64,000 nucleotides of DNA from Oricola sp. (GTDB lineage Bacteria; Pseudomonadota; Alphaproteobacteria; Rhizobiales; Rhizobiaceae). The stretch is taken from positions 30,393 through 94,392 of the forward strand of contig NZ_JALEGV010000036.1 in NCBI RefSeq assembly GCF_022763245.1. Direction: 5' to 3'. The notes under the pieces are model-generated. The model saw only the letters and a list, made by a program, of their open reading frames with translations. It was not told the DNA's origin and made no database searches. Position 1 is the stretch's first letter. Each line of letters begins with the position of its first letter. The translations under genes were made by a program, and so were the position numbers. Positions 35,145 through 44,111 of the stretch are shown piece by piece.

Positions 35145-36804
35145 CTGCGGTGTCATCCGCACTTAGGTCGGAAGAGGCAACGACTGCGATGCTGACCGGC
35201 TTCACCGGAACTCGCGGCGCGAAATAGGAAAACTCGTCCAGCGGCTTGCCGGTATGTCCGGAAAGACAGGATGCGAGCGCGGGGCCGCAATAACGCCCCT
35301 GGCATCGGCCCATCCCGATCCGCGTCGCGCGCTTGACCGCGCCGATGTCGGACGGATTGGCGGCAAGGGCCGCGTCGAGCTGTTCCTTGCGCACTTCCTC
35401 GCAGCGGCAGACGATTGTCTCGGGCGCTGCGTCCCGCACATCCGGAAGGTCTGCGGCATAGGTCTCCCACAGGGCCTTCTGGAACCGTCTGTGGCGCTGG
35501 AGCCTGCCGGAAAGCGCGCTTGACGGGGCGGTCTTGCCCGTCGCGGCGAGGCCGGCGATTTCGCCTTCGACGAGTGCGGCGGGAGCGCCACCGAGACCGC
35601 TGCAATCGCCTACGGCGTAGACGCCTTTGACGGTCGTTTCCATCGTCTCGGTGCGTTGCGTCCGAAGATGGCCGAAACGGGGATCGTAATCCATGCGCGC
35701 ACCGAGAAGACGCAGGATTTCGTTTTGCGGCTGGAAGCCGAAATTCATGCACACCGCGTCGGCGCGAACCGTCGCAATCCTTTCCCCTCGCGCGTATTCC
35801 ACCTCCAATTGGTCCGCTTCCACCTGTCTGATCGAACGGGGAACCGTGTTCCATTGAGTGGAAACGCCGCGTCTGCGGAGGTTTGCGAGCATGCCGAAAC
35901 CCTTTGCCGCGAGCGCCGGATCGGCCGCGGCCAACGCCAGCGCGGGGGAAGGGCGTGTCACCGGGCTCGGCGCGGCGTCGGCCAGCATGGCAATCGCCGC
36001 GCCGCCCTCTGCCAGTTCCAGCGCAACCTGCGCGTTGAGCGGCCCGTTCCCGAAAATGGCGACGGTCTTGCCGGCTGGCACGCGGTAGCTGCGCCAGAGC
36101 GTTTGCGCAGCACCCACCGTCATGACGCCCGGCAAGGTCCAGCCGGGGATCATCAATGGCCGTTCATAGGCGCCCGTGGCGACGATCAGCGTCTTCGGGC
36201 GCACCGTGTAGACGCAATCTGCTGTCGCCGCGACAATCACCGGGCCATCGAATGCGCCCCATATCTCCGCGCCGCCGATGTATCGGGCCGGCGAAGCGAG
36301 CAACTCGTCATGCAGCCTCGCCCCGTCGGCCTGCTGCCTGTCCAGCGGCTCCGTGCCGTCGAGACCCGTCTGCTTGTAGAACTGGCCGCCGGAGACCGTG
36401 CGCTCGTCCATCAGTACGGTATTGGCGCCGGTCTGCGCAGCGGCGATGGCCGCCTTCATCCCGCCCGGTCCACCGCCGATCACGAGGACGTCCGGCGCGA
36501 CGGTCTCGGTCGCAGGTTCTTCGGCTGCAGGGCGAACTTGCAGCGACGGCCTGGGCGCCTGTCTGGCGACGCGCATCCCGTCGCGAACCTTGGTCATGCA
36601 GGCGCGTACGTTCGGTTTGCCGTCGATTTCGACGAGGCAATCCTGGCAAACGCCCATGCCGCAGAATATCCCGCGCTCCGCGCCCTGGTCGGTCTCGCGA
36701 AAGACGCGTTGTCCCGCCGCGGTCAGAGCCGCGGCGACGGACATGCCGGGGGCCGCGTTTACCGTTTCGTTCTCGAAGGCGATGGTCAGGGAGCGTTTCA
36801 TCAT
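35137..36804 (-). CDS. Fused [2Fe-2S] ferredoxin / NAD(P)-FAD oxidoreductase / BFD-like protein (HcnA-HcnB-like)
   Basis: 555 residues in three parts. Residues 1 to about 95 form a ferredoxin-like domain with GIFCGMGVCQDC and a later Cys (NVRACMT), the HcnA/SoxD-type cluster. About 105-410 is a pyridine-nucleotide-disulphide oxidoreductase fold with VIGGGPGGMKAAIAAA and later YAVGDCSGLGG. About 450-530 has VCRCEEV and GRCQGRYC, a BFD-like 2Fe-2S site. These are usually two genes (HcnA, HcnB or OoxA); here they are one. Start ATG at 36804 overlaps the upstream stop. It likely carries electrons from the DAO subunits to a quinone or acceptor. Confidence 0.87.
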   Translation of the reverse strand: MMKRSLTIAFENETVNAAPGMSVAAALTAAGQRVFRETDQGAERGIFCGMGVCQDCLVEIDGKPNVRACMTKVRDGMRVARQAPRPSLQVRPAAEEPATETVAPDVLVIGGGPGGMKAAIAAAQTGANTVLMDERTVSGGQFYKQTGLDGTEPLDRQQADGARLHDELLASPARYIGGAEIWGAFDGPVIVAATADCVYTVRPKTLIVATGAYERPLMIPGWTLPGVMTVGAAQTLWRSYRVPAGKTVAIFGNGPLNAQVALELAEGGAAIAMLADAAPSPVTRPSPALALAAADPALAAKGFGMLANLRRRGVSTQWNTVPRSIRQVEADQLEVEYARGERIATVRADAVCMNFGFQPQNEILRLLGARMDYDPRFGHLRTQRTETMETTVKGVYAVGDCSGLGGAPAALVEGEIAGLAATGKTAPSSALSGRLQRHRRFQKALWETYAADLPDVRDAAPETIVCRCEEVRKEQLDAALAANPSDIGAVKRATRIGMGRCQGRYCGPALASCLSGHTGKPLDEFSYFAPRVPVKPVSIAVVASSDLSADDTADD

Positions 36805-37739
36805 GTCCAATCCGCGAGGAGCTTCCGCCGTGCTGCGAGAAGATCCGCCAATGCGTTTTGCCGCCATTTCCGGCGCTCGTCCAACCGGTCTTCAGAAACA
36901 AGTTCGCGCCGCTCGGCTTCGACGCGGGAAACGAGGCTGTCCGGCCAGTCGCAATCCGTCTCGCCACGCTCCCGGCCGATCGCGGCATAGGCCGGTCCGA
37001 GCCGTTCCGCATGAGCACGAATGCCGCCGGCCGTGTTCAGGTCCGCGGTCTCGAACGGACCCGACAACGCCCATCGCGGCCCCAGACCGTCGCGAACCAG
37101 CCGGTCGAGATCGTTCGGTTCGATCACGCCTTCCGCCACCAGCCGGTAGGCTTCCCGCAGAAGCGCCGATTGCAGCCGGTTGAACACGAATGCCGGAACT
37201 TCGCGCGTAAGCTCGATCGGATCGAACCCCGCGGCGCCGAACATCTGCCTGGCTCGTTCCATCGTCGCGGTGCTCGTGCCGGGCGCAGGCACCAGTTCCA
37301 GAACCCGCAGCAGGCTTGGGGGATTTGCGGGATGCGCCACCAGGCAGTTTGCCTGCTTTTCAGGATCGGGAACGATCTCCGACATCGGAATCGCGGACGA
37401 CATGGTCGTCAGAATGGCCTGTCCGCCGCTCCAGGCGAGGAGATCCTCGAAGAGCCGCCGCTTGATGTCGAGCCGCTCCGGCCCCGCCTCGATCACGAGA
37501 TCGACTACGGGAACGCTGTCGATCGACGCTTCGGTCGCGACCGGTGTCCCCGGTTCGGGATCGAAGCCGGCGCGGAGCATGGCCTCCCGGTGCTGGTGCA
37601 GCAAAGCCGGCACGCGATCACGCGCTTCGTCTGCCGGGTCGATGATCGTGACCTGCCAGCCATGCACCGAAAAGACCGATGCCATCGCCGTGCCGATCGC
37701 GCCGGCGCCGATGACGGCGACGCTTCCGAATTCTGCCAT
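36801..37739 (-). CDS. 3-hydroxyacyl-CoA dehydrogenase family NAD-dependent dehydrogenase
   Basis: 312 residues. An N-terminal Rossmann domain starts VAVIGAGAIGTAMASVFSVHG (about 7-27), SSAIP near 113 supplies the Ser of this family, and the catalytic His lies in VAHPANPP near 134. The length and the C-terminal helical domain resemble L-gulonate 3-dehydrogenase (lambda-crystallin) or carnitine dehydrogenase-type enzymes rather than fatty acid beta-oxidation enzymes. It is the first gene of the flavoprotein operon and lies 17 bp from site C. Confidence 0.8.
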   Translation of the reverse strand: MAEFGSVAVIGAGAIGTAMASVFSVHGWQVTIIDPADEARDRVPALLHQHREAMLRAGFDPEPGTPVATEASIDSVPVVDLVIEAGPERLDIKRRLFEDLLAWSGGQAILTTMSSAIPMSEIVPDPEKQANCLVAHPANPPSLLRVLELVPAPGTSTATMERARQMFGAAGFDPIELTREVPAFVFNRLQSALLREAYRLVAEGVIEPNDLDRLVRDGLGPRWALSGPFETADLNTAGGIRAHAERLGPAYAAIGRERGETDCDWPDSLVSRVEAERRELVSEDRLDERRKWRQNALADLLAARRKLLADWT

Positions 37740-37756
37740 TGTGTGTCCGAACCGTT

Positions 37757-37771
37757 GTACGCTATGTGAAC
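37757..37771. promoter_or_regulatory. Degenerate copy of the GTTCGCA palindrome (regulon site C)
   Basis: GTACGCTATGTGAAC matches 11 of 15 positions of site A. It lies in the 93-bp gap between two divergent starts (37739 and 37833). A second partial element, TGTGCGCA, follows at about 37775. The match alone is weak; its location between divergent genes of the same group gives it weight. Confidence 0.5.
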
Positions 37772-37832
37772 AAATGTGCGCAAATGACGAATTCGGTCAA
37801 GCGCCATAACTCATGCGTGGAGAAATTTCCGG

Positions 37833-38594
37833 ATGCTTGAAGGCAAAACCATCCTCGTCACCGGGGCGTCCAAGGGGATCGGGGCCGAGATCGCGCGCCA
37901 GCTCGGGCGGGACGGGGCGACCGTCATCGCCCATTACGGCTCCGACCGGGCCGGCGCCGAGGCGGCGCTGTCCGATACGCCGGAGGACAGGAAGCATTTC
38001 GTGCAGGCGGATCTGTCCTCCTCTGAGGCCGCCTGGCAGCTCTTCGCTTCGGCGCTCGACGGTCGCGAGAGGATCCACGGTATCGTCAACAATGCCGCGA
38101 CCATGATCTTCGATGGCGGGATCGACGATCCCCGAGACACCTGGGACGACGTCTGGGAGCGGACGTTCCGGATCAATGTCTTTTCCGCCGCGGCGATCCT
38201 TCGCGAGGCCGTCCACCACTTCCGTCAGCACGGCGGTGGCGCGATCGTCGGGATTTCCAGTTGGGCCGCGCAGAAGGGCGTCACCAATCCGCGCTCCATC
38301 GCCTATGCCGCGTCCAAGGCAGCCATCAAGGCGGCCTATAACACCGCCGCGACCGCCTATGCCCGTGACAACATCCAGACCTATGTCATCGCACCCGGTG
38401 TCGTGGACACGCAGATGTCGCGGGATTTCGCCGAAACGCAGGGCGGACGCAGTGTCGTTGAAAGCCGGCTCGCGATGGGCGAATGGGTCCCGCCCTCCGA
38501 CATTGCGGCGCTGGCGGCCTTCTGCCTGTCCGGCAAGTGCCGCCATCTTTCGGGGGCGACACTCGATGTCAACGGAGCGAGCTACATCCGCTAG
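37833..38594 (+). CDS. Short-chain dehydrogenase/reductase (SDR)
   Basis: 253 residues with all classical SDR motifs: TGASKGIG near residue 10, NNAAT near 90, SSWA catalytic Ser near 146 and YAASKAAI near 161 (Tyr and Lys present), then APGVVDT. It stands alone on the plus strand, facing away from the flavoprotein operon across site C. Its C-terminal SGATLDVNGASYIR fits 3-oxoacyl reductase-like or sugar dehydrogenases; the substrate is unknown. Confidence 0.88.
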   Translation: MLEGKTILVTGASKGIGAEIARQLGRDGATVIAHYGSDRAGAEAALSDTPEDRKHFVQADLSSSEAAWQLFASALDGRERIHGIVNNAATMIFDGGIDDPRDTWDDVWERTFRINVFSAAAILREAVHHFRQHGGGAIVGISSWAAQKGVTNPRSIAYAASKAAIKAAYNTAATAYARDNIQTYVIAPGVVDTQMSRDFAETQGGRSVVESRLAMGEWVPPSDIAALAAFCLSGKCRHLSGATLDVNGASYIR

Positions 38595-38609
38595 CTGCTT
38601 CGACAAGTC

Positions 38610-39701
38610 TCAGCGCAGGAAGAAGGCGTAGCTCTCGGGCAGCACGGAGGCGGGGTCTTCGTGCCCCAGTTCCCGCGCCGCGCGGTAGGCGAAATCCGGC
38701 GTCCGCATCAATTCGCGGGCGAGCGCGACGAGATCCGCCTGACCGTTGGCGATGATCGCGCGCGCCTGCTCGGCGCGTGTGATCAGTCCGACGGCCATCG
38801 TCGGCAATCCGGTCTCGGCGCGAATGCGCTCGGCGTAGGGCACCTGAAATCCCGGAGACGGTTTCGTCTTGGAGAGCGCGACGCGACCTGGTATCCCGCC
38901 GCCCGACGCGTCGATCAGGTCCACGCCAGCCGCCTTCAGCTCGTGGCAGAGCGCGACGGTGTCATCCAGCGTCAGCGCGCCGCCGTCCCCGTCGACGCAG
39001 GACGCGCGGTAGAAGACCGGCGTGTCGTCCGGCACCGCCTGGCGCACCGCGCGCGCGACCTCGAGCGGAAGGCGCATGCGGCCGGCGAGATCGCCGCCAT
39101 AGGCGTCGGTCCGCCGGTTTGAGTGCGGCGACATGAAGCTGTGCAGGAGATATCCGTGGGCGCCGTGGATCTCGACCCCGGTGAAGCCGGCCGAAAGCGC
39201 GCGCTTCGCCGCAGCCGCGAACTCCTCCACGATGACGGCGATCTCAGGCACGGTCAGCGGGCGAGGGACGTGCCATTCGGGCCGCGATGGAACCGCAGAC
39301 GCCGAGACCGTCTCCCAGGGCGCTTCCTCTCCGCCGGGCGCGAGCGCGCCGGCACCGTCCCAGGGGCGGGCCGTCGATGCCTTCGGTCCGGCATGGCCGA
39401 TCTGCAACAGGAACGGCTTGTCCAGCCGTTTGAAGATCGCCGTGACGGGCTTCCAGGCCTCCACCTGCTCGTCGGAATAGATGCCGGTGCAGCCGTGGGT
39501 GATCCGGCCATGCTCCGAAATCCCCGTGGCTTCGGCGACCGCGCCGCCGATGCCGGAGGTCGCATAGCGGCCGTAATGGGCGACGTGCCAGTCCGTCGGT
39601 TTGCCGTTGTCGGCCTGGTACTGGCACATCGGCGACATGACGATGCGGTTCGCGAAGGTGGCTCCGCGAACCGTGAAGGGATCGAACAGCGAAGACGTCA
39701 T
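38610..39701 (-). CDS. NADH:flavin oxidoreductase, Old Yellow Enzyme family (YqjM/NamA-like)
   Basis: 363 residues, FMN-binding TIM barrel. MSPMCQYQADNGKPTDWHVAHYG near residues 22-44 and GFTGVEIHGAHGYLLHSFMSPHSNRRTDAYGG near 163-194 are signature regions, with the His pair of HGAHGYL. The class includes ene-reductases and 2,4-dienoyl-CoA reductase-like enzymes. The ATG overlaps the upstream lyase stop by 4 nt, so it belongs to the isomerase-lyase operon starting at 41487. Confidence 0.9.
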   Translation of the reverse strand: MTSSLFDPFTVRGATFANRIVMSPMCQYQADNGKPTDWHVAHYGRYATSGIGGAVAEATGISEHGRITHGCTGIYSDEQVEAWKPVTAIFKRLDKPFLLQIGHAGPKASTARPWDGAGALAPGGEEAPWETVSASAVPSRPEWHVPRPLTVPEIAVIVEEFAAAAKRALSAGFTGVEIHGAHGYLLHSFMSPHSNRRTDAYGGDLAGRMRLPLEVARAVRQAVPDDTPVFYRASCVDGDGGALTLDDTVALCHELKAAGVDLIDASGGGIPGRVALSKTKPSPGFQVPYAERIRAETGLPTMAVGLITRAEQARAIIANGQADLVALARELMRTPDFAYRAARELGHEDPASVLPESYAFFLR

Positions 39702-40636
39702 GCCGCCTTCGCGTCGAGCGTGTCCAGAAGCCGGTCCAGTTCCGCCATGATGCCCTTGAGTTTGGCCGCGCGCTCGCGGCCTTCCTCGCCGAGCGAGGCG
39801 AACGGCGTCAGCGGAGGCCGGACATCGCCCACCGGGCAGCCGGCGACGGCGGCAAGTGCCTTGGAGTAGCACTGGTGGCCATAGGTCGGATGGCCTTCCG
39901 CGATCGTGTGCTCGATGACGGTGATGTGCCGCTGGATGGCCTTTGCGTCCTCGATCCGGCCGGCGACCAGATAGTCCCAGATCAGCGTCGAGGCGCGCGG
40001 GATGTAGTTGCCGAACGGGTTCACATAGCCGACCGCACCGAGAAGGTAGCTCTCCACGATGCGTTCGCCGGCGAAGACGTTCATGACGCCTTCAGTCTCC
40101 TCGACGATGTCGTAGACGCGCGCGACATCCATGCTCGCTTCCTTGATGTAGCGGATGGTGTCGAATTCGCGCGTCAGGCGCCCGACCAGCTTCGCCGACA
40201 TGTCGACATTCGACGTGACGGGGTTGTTGTAGAGCATGATCGGCAGGTCGCAGGCCCTGGTGATCGCGTCGTAATAGCCGACGATCTCGTCCTCCGTCGG
40301 GGTGTAGTAATAGGGCGGGATGATCATCAGGCCCTGCGCGCCCGCGTCCTGCGCTTCGCGCGCATAGCGCGCCGCATTGACGGTGTAGGCGTTGGACGCG
40401 CCGACCAGCACGTCGATCCGCCCGTTCACATGTGCGACGGTGTCCTCGACGAAGGCCCTGCGCTCGGCATCGGAAACGGTGAGGAATTCACCGGTCGTGC
40501 CGAGGATGATGACGCCCGGCACGCCCTGGGCGATCTGCCATTCGATGAAGCGCCTGTTGGCCTCCAGGTCGATGGCGGATCCGTCCGCGGTGAAGGGCGT
40601 GACGTTGACGGAATAGCTTCCGCGAAAAGGTTGCAT
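39698..40636 (-). CDS. DHDPS/N-acetylneuraminate lyase family protein, copy 2
   Basis: 312 residues. GTTGEFLTV near 45, catalytic Tyr in YNNPVTSN near 135 and Schiff-base Lys in IKEASMD near 162. It is clearly different in sequence from copy 1 at 26369. The NNPV loop occurs in catabolic members such as hydroxy-pyrroline carboxylate deaminase and keto-deoxy acid dehydratases. It lies between the isomerase and the ene-reductase genes. Two different lyases of one family under one motif suggest two keto acid intermediates. Confidence 0.86.
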   Translation of the reverse strand: MQPFRGSYSVNVTPFTADGSAIDLEANRRFIEWQIAQGVPGVIILGTTGEFLTVSDAERRAFVEDTVAHVNGRIDVLVGASNAYTVNAARYAREAQDAGAQGLMIIPPYYYTPTEDEIVGYYDAITRACDLPIMLYNNPVTSNVDMSAKLVGRLTREFDTIRYIKEASMDVARVYDIVEETEGVMNVFAGERIVESYLLGAVGYVNPFGNYIPRASTLIWDYLVAGRIEDAKAIQRHITVIEHTIAEGHPTYGHQCYSKALAAVAGCPVGDVRPPLTPFASLGEEGRERAAKLKGIMAELDRLLDTLDAKAA

Positions 40637-40650
40637 GTTGGTCTCCGAAC

Positions 40651-41487
40651 TCAGATGGATGTCCAGCCGTGCTGGACGAGGATGTCGTGGCTGGCCATGA
40701 TGTCGCCGTCGGCGTCCGCGCCGGGTGCCGTTGCGTCGGTGATGATCTCGAGGACGGTCATCTCTTCGTAGCCGATCTCCTGCAGCGCCTTGAAGGCCGG
40801 GGCAGGGTCCACGATACCGGTGCCGAGACGGTCATGCTTGAACTCGCCGAACCCGCTGTCGGAAATGTGGACGTTCTTGATCCGCGATCCGAGCATCCGG
40901 ATCGCCTCGGCGACGTCTTCCTTGATGTAGGCGCTGTTGCAGACGTCGAAATTGATGCCGACTTCCGGCGAAATGAGGTCGGCCGTGTCCAGCATGTCCT
41001 TCGCCGTCGGAAGATATGTGAAGGGCACGTTCTCGAGCAGCAGGTCGACATTCGTGCCCTTCGCATGGTCGAGCAGCGCCTTCATGCCCTCGACGAACCA
41101 GTCGAGCATCCATTGCTTCGGCGGATTGATGAGGCTGCTCACCGGGCCCGGGATCGCGACGACATAGGGGCACTCCCATTCGGCCGCGAGGTCGATCGCC
41201 TCCCGGTAGCGGTCGAGGGTGTAGTCCCGCATCAGCTTGTCGGTCGAGTTCGGATTGTTGTCGAGGAGCGGATAGCAGAAGGAGGTGATCCGGCAGCCTT
41301 CGCCGTCCAGCCACGACTTCATCGCGCTGCGATCGTCCGCGGTCATTTCCACGGGCCAGCAATGGGGCGGAAAGATCATCATCTCGAAATCGCGAAAGCC
41401 GAGGCCATGCAGGTGCTTCAGGGCTTCAAGCGCGCTCATCGAGTAGATGAAGGGGAAGGTGCTCGCGGCAATCTTCAGATCGGGCAT
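40651..41487 (-). CDS. Sugar phosphate isomerase/epimerase family TIM-barrel protein
   Basis: 278 residues of the xylose isomerase-like fold: IAASTFPFIYSM at the start, the metal-ligand Glu in LLLENVPF near 147, NFDVCNSAY near 178 and HISDSG near 205, then EMTVLEII with a final Glu. It may isomerise a keto/aldose acid or act as a dehydratase. ATG at 41487 is 30 bp downstream of regulon site D and is the first gene of a three-gene operon. Confidence 0.83.
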   Translation of the reverse strand: MPDLKIAASTFPFIYSMSALEALKHLHGLGFRDFEMMIFPPHCWPVEMTADDRSAMKSWLDGEGCRITSFCYPLLDNNPNSTDKLMRDYTLDRYREAIDLAAEWECPYVVAIPGPVSSLINPPKQWMLDWFVEGMKALLDHAKGTNVDLLLENVPFTYLPTAKDMLDTADLISPEVGINFDVCNSAYIKEDVAEAIRMLGSRIKNVHISDSGFGEFKHDRLGTGIVDPAPAFKALQEIGYEEMTVLEIITDATAPGADADGDIMASHDILVQHGWTSI

Positions 41488-41517
41488 CGGGCTGTGACTC
41501 CGGGTTCGTGGATGCTT

Positions 41518-41551
41518 GTTCGTAATGCGGACAAAAGTTACTATAGCGAAC
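41518..41551. promoter_or_regulatory. Tandem copies of the GTTCGCA palindrome (regulon site D)
   Basis: GTTCGTAATGCGGAC at 41518-41532 matches site B at 13 of 15 positions, and GTTACTATAGCGAAC at 41537-41551 matches site A at 11 of 15. They are centred 19 bp apart, about two helical turns, in the gap between the isomerase operon (start 41487) and the divergent flavoprotein gene (41583). Confidence 0.7.
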
Positions 41552-41582
41552 AACTTGGGTGACTCAACCGGATTTCAGGCAC

Positions 41583-42710
41583 ATGCGGAAATTTGACCTG
41601 CTCGTCATCGGCGGCGGCCTGGCGGGCTGCGCGACGGCGTATTTCGCCACCCGGCTCGGAGCGTCGGTGGCCTTGCTGGAGCGACGCGATCTGAACCTCG
41701 CCGCGTCGGGGTCCAATGCCGGATCGATCCACGCGCAGATCCCCTTCGATCCGTTCCGCCAGATGGGAGAACAGTGGGCGCACGACTATGCGCGCACGAT
41801 TCCCCTCTTCATGGCCTCGATCCGCCGCTGGAGCGAACTCGAGGACGAGTTGGACGGTTCGCTCGGCGTATCCGCCCGGGGCGGATTGATGGCGGCGGCA
41901 GACGACGGCGACATGGCGCTTCTCGAACGCAAGGTGGCGATCGAACGCGCGGCCGGTCTTCCTGTGGAGCTCTGGGACCGGTCCAGATTGTCCAGGGAAG
42001 CCCCGTTCCTCAATCCGGGGATAGCGGGGGCGTCCTTCTGCCCGATCGAGGGCAAGGCGGATCCGTTCAAGGCGACGCCTCTGTTCGCGCGTCGGGCAGC
42101 CGAAAGGGGAGCGACCATCGTCCGCAATGCCGAGGTTCTGCGGATCGACAGGGATGCGACCGGCTTCTCTGTTCATTCCGGCGCCGGCGTCTATCGGGCC
42201 GACCGCCTCGTGAACGCGGCCGGCGCCGAAGCCGCGGCAATCGGCCGAATGGTGGGTGTCGACGTCGCGCTCGAAGGCCACCCCATCCAGGTCTCTGTCA
42301 CCGAAAAACGTCCCGCGCTCCTGCCGTGGCTTGTCTATTTCACCGGCGAGAAGCTGACATTGAAGCAGAGCGCCGACGGCGGCTACCTGATCGGCGGCGG
42401 ATGGCCGGCCAACGCCAATGGCGGACGGCCGTCGGTCAATCTCGCGTCGCTGGCGCGCAACCTGTCGATCGCCGAAGAGGTCATGCCCGGCCTGTCGGGC
42501 GTTTCCGTGGTGCGAAGCTGGGCCGCCGTGGTGAACGGAACGGCCGACTGGCAGCCCATACTGGGAGAAGCGCCGGGCGTGCCCGGCTTCTTCTTCAACC
42601 TGTTTCCCTGGATGGGCTTCACCGCGGCGCCCGCGATCTCCGAAGCCATCGCCCATCTGGCGCTTGGCCGGAAGCCGGAGCTGGACCTTGCCCCGTTTTC
42701 CTTGAGCTAG
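41583..42710 (+). CDS. FAD-dependent amino acid oxidase-like flavoprotein (DAO family), copy 2
   Basis: 375 residues. VIGGGLAGCATAYFATRLGA near 8-27 binds FAD; ASGSNAGSIHAQ near 48 and LTLKQSADGGYLIGGGWPAN near 260 align with copy 1 at 34017 along the whole length, including the same total length. ATG at 41583 is chosen because it gives the same N-terminus as copy 1; GTG at 41559 lies only 7 bp from the operator. No own ferredoxin-oxidoreductase gene is adjacent, so it may share the partner encoded at 35137 or act as a separate oxidase. Confidence 0.83.
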   Translation: MRKFDLLVIGGGLAGCATAYFATRLGASVALLERRDLNLAASGSNAGSIHAQIPFDPFRQMGEQWAHDYARTIPLFMASIRRWSELEDELDGSLGVSARGGLMAAADDGDMALLERKVAIERAAGLPVELWDRSRLSREAPFLNPGIAGASFCPIEGKADPFKATPLFARRAAERGATIVRNAEVLRIDRDATGFSVHSGAGVYRADRLVNAAGAEAAAIGRMVGVDVALEGHPIQVSVTEKRPALLPWLVYFTGEKLTLKQSADGGYLIGGGWPANANGGRPSVNLASLARNLSIAEEVMPGLSGVSVVRSWAAVVNGTADWQPILGEAPGVPGFFFNLFPWMGFTAAPAISEAIAHLALGRKPELDLAPFSLS

Positions 42711-43444
42711 TGCGAGAGAATGCGGGCCGTGAAGTCGCGCGTGCGCTCCTGCTCCGGAGCGTCGAAGATCTGGGCGGGCGGCCCCTTTTCGACCACCGCG
42801 CCCTTGTCCATCATCACGATGCGTGACGAGACCTCGCGAACGAAACCCATCTCATGGCTGACGATCAGCATCGTCATTCCGTCGCGGGCGAGGTCGCGGA
42901 TCGTGTCGAGCACTTCACCGACCAGTTCCGGGTCGAGGGCCGAGGTGACCTCGTCCAGCAGAAGCAGTTGCGGGCGCAGGCAGAGCGCTCGGGCAATCGC
43001 GACGCGCTGCTGCTGGCCGCCGGACAATTCGTCCGGATAGGCGTTGTGTTTCGCGCTCAGGCCGACGCGCTCCAATAGTTCGGCGGCGTGCTTGCGGACT
43101 TCCGCCTTGTTCCACTTCTTGATCTTGATCGGCGCGATGGTGACGTTGTCCATCACCGTCATGTTCTGGAAGAGATTATATTGCTGGAACACGATCGCCA
43201 TGGAATCGCGCACGCTGCGAAGGCTCGCGGCGGAGCGATAGTCGACGGTCGTCTCTCCGATGCGAACGGTCCCCTCGGTCGGCTTGGTGACGCCCACCAG
43301 CGCGCGCAGAAGCGTGCTCTTGCCGGAACCGGAAGGCCCGATCAGGCTGACGACCTCGCTCTTTTCGACGTCGAGCGAAATGCCCTTGAGCACAGGCGTG
43401 TTGCCGTAGGAGGCGCACAGATTGTCAATTTCGAGATGAGCCAA
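42707..43444 (-). CDS. Polar amino acid ABC transporter ATP-binding protein (HisP/GlnQ type)
   Basis: 245 residues: Walker A GPSGSGKST near 35, Q-loop FQQYNLFQNMTV, signature LSGGQQQRVAIAR near 138, Walker B LLLDEVTSALDPE near 160 and H-loop SHEMGFVRE. It is the last gene of a four-gene amino acid importer operon, converging on the flavoprotein gene with a 4-nt overlap of stop regions. Confidence 0.93.
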   Translation of the reverse strand: MAHLEIDNLCASYGNTPVLKGISLDVEKSEVVSLIGPSGSGKSTLLRALVGVTKPTEGTVRIGETTVDYRSAASLRSVRDSMAIVFQQYNLFQNMTVMDNVTIAPIKIKKWNKAEVRKHAAELLERVGLSAKHNAYPDELSGGQQQRVAIARALCLRPQLLLLDEVTSALDPELVGEVLDTIRDLARDGMTMLIVSHEMGFVREVSSRIVMMDKGAVVEKGPPAQIFDAPEQERTRDFTARILSH

Positions 43445-44111
43445 GTTTATGCTCCAGATAGCGGCCCAGCCGGGTCAGCGGATAGGAAAGAATGAAATAG
43501 GCGAGGAGGATCGCGCCGAAGGTGAGTGTCGCGGAGAAGCCCTTGTTCGACAGGACCTTGCCGGCGAATGTCAGTTCGACCACGCCCATCTGCGAGGCCA
43601 GCGCGGTGTCCTTGATGAACATCACCATGAACGCGAAGGCCGGCGGCAGGATCACCCGCCAGGCCTGTGGCGCCACGACCAGGAACAGGATCTGCAGGTA
43701 GGAGAAGTTCATCACCTCGGCCGCGTCGACCTGCTGGCGCGGCACGCTTTCGAACCCGGCGCGGATGATTTCGGAGAGAAACGCCGTCGACACGATGCAG
43801 ACGCCGATCAGCGCGATCGTGAAGAGGGAAGCGCGCGGCGCGACCGCCTGGATCGCGAACAGCACCAGGAACAGGATCACGAGGAAGGGGATGCGGCGGA
43901 ACACTTCGGTGTAGCCGATCGCGAGCGTTCTCAGCGGCAGCAGGGCCGGGTGACTCGTCCGGCGGATCACGACCAGGAGAAGGCCGAGCAGGAAGCCGAT
44001 GGTGCAGCCGGCGACCGACAGGAGCAGGGTGCGCCCGGCGGCCTCGATCAGGAAATCGACGTTGGAAGCCGAAAAGAAGCGGGGGATTTCGCGCATGATC
44101 CGGTCGATCAT
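43425..44111 (-). CDS. Polar amino acid ABC transporter permease (HisM/GlnP type), second permease
   Basis: 228 residues with about five membrane segments and a permease loop of this family (SEIIRAGFESVPRQQVDAAEVMNFSYLQ near residue 117-144). ATG at 44111 overlaps the stop of the first permease by 4 nt, and its own 3' end overlaps the ATPase gene by 20 nt. The longer upstream frame is a shadow. Confidence 0.88.
   Translation of the reverse strand: MIDRIMREIPRFFSASNVDFLIEAAGRTLLLSVAGCTIGFLLGLLLVVIRRTSHPALLPLRTLAIGYTEVFRRIPFLVILFLVLFAIQAVAPRASLFTIALIGVCIVSTAFLSEIIRAGFESVPRQQVDAAEVMNFSYLQILFLVVAPQAWRVILPPAFAFMVMFIKDTALASQMGVVELTFAGKVLSNKGFSATLTFGAILLAYFILSYPLTRLGRYLEHKLGSSRN

Noticed and set aside
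34017..36804. Hydrogen cyanide synthase (HcnABC)
   Set aside because: The domain set is similar, but opine oxidases and hydroxyproline dehydrogenases share it, the first two parts are fused here, and the neighbours are catabolic.
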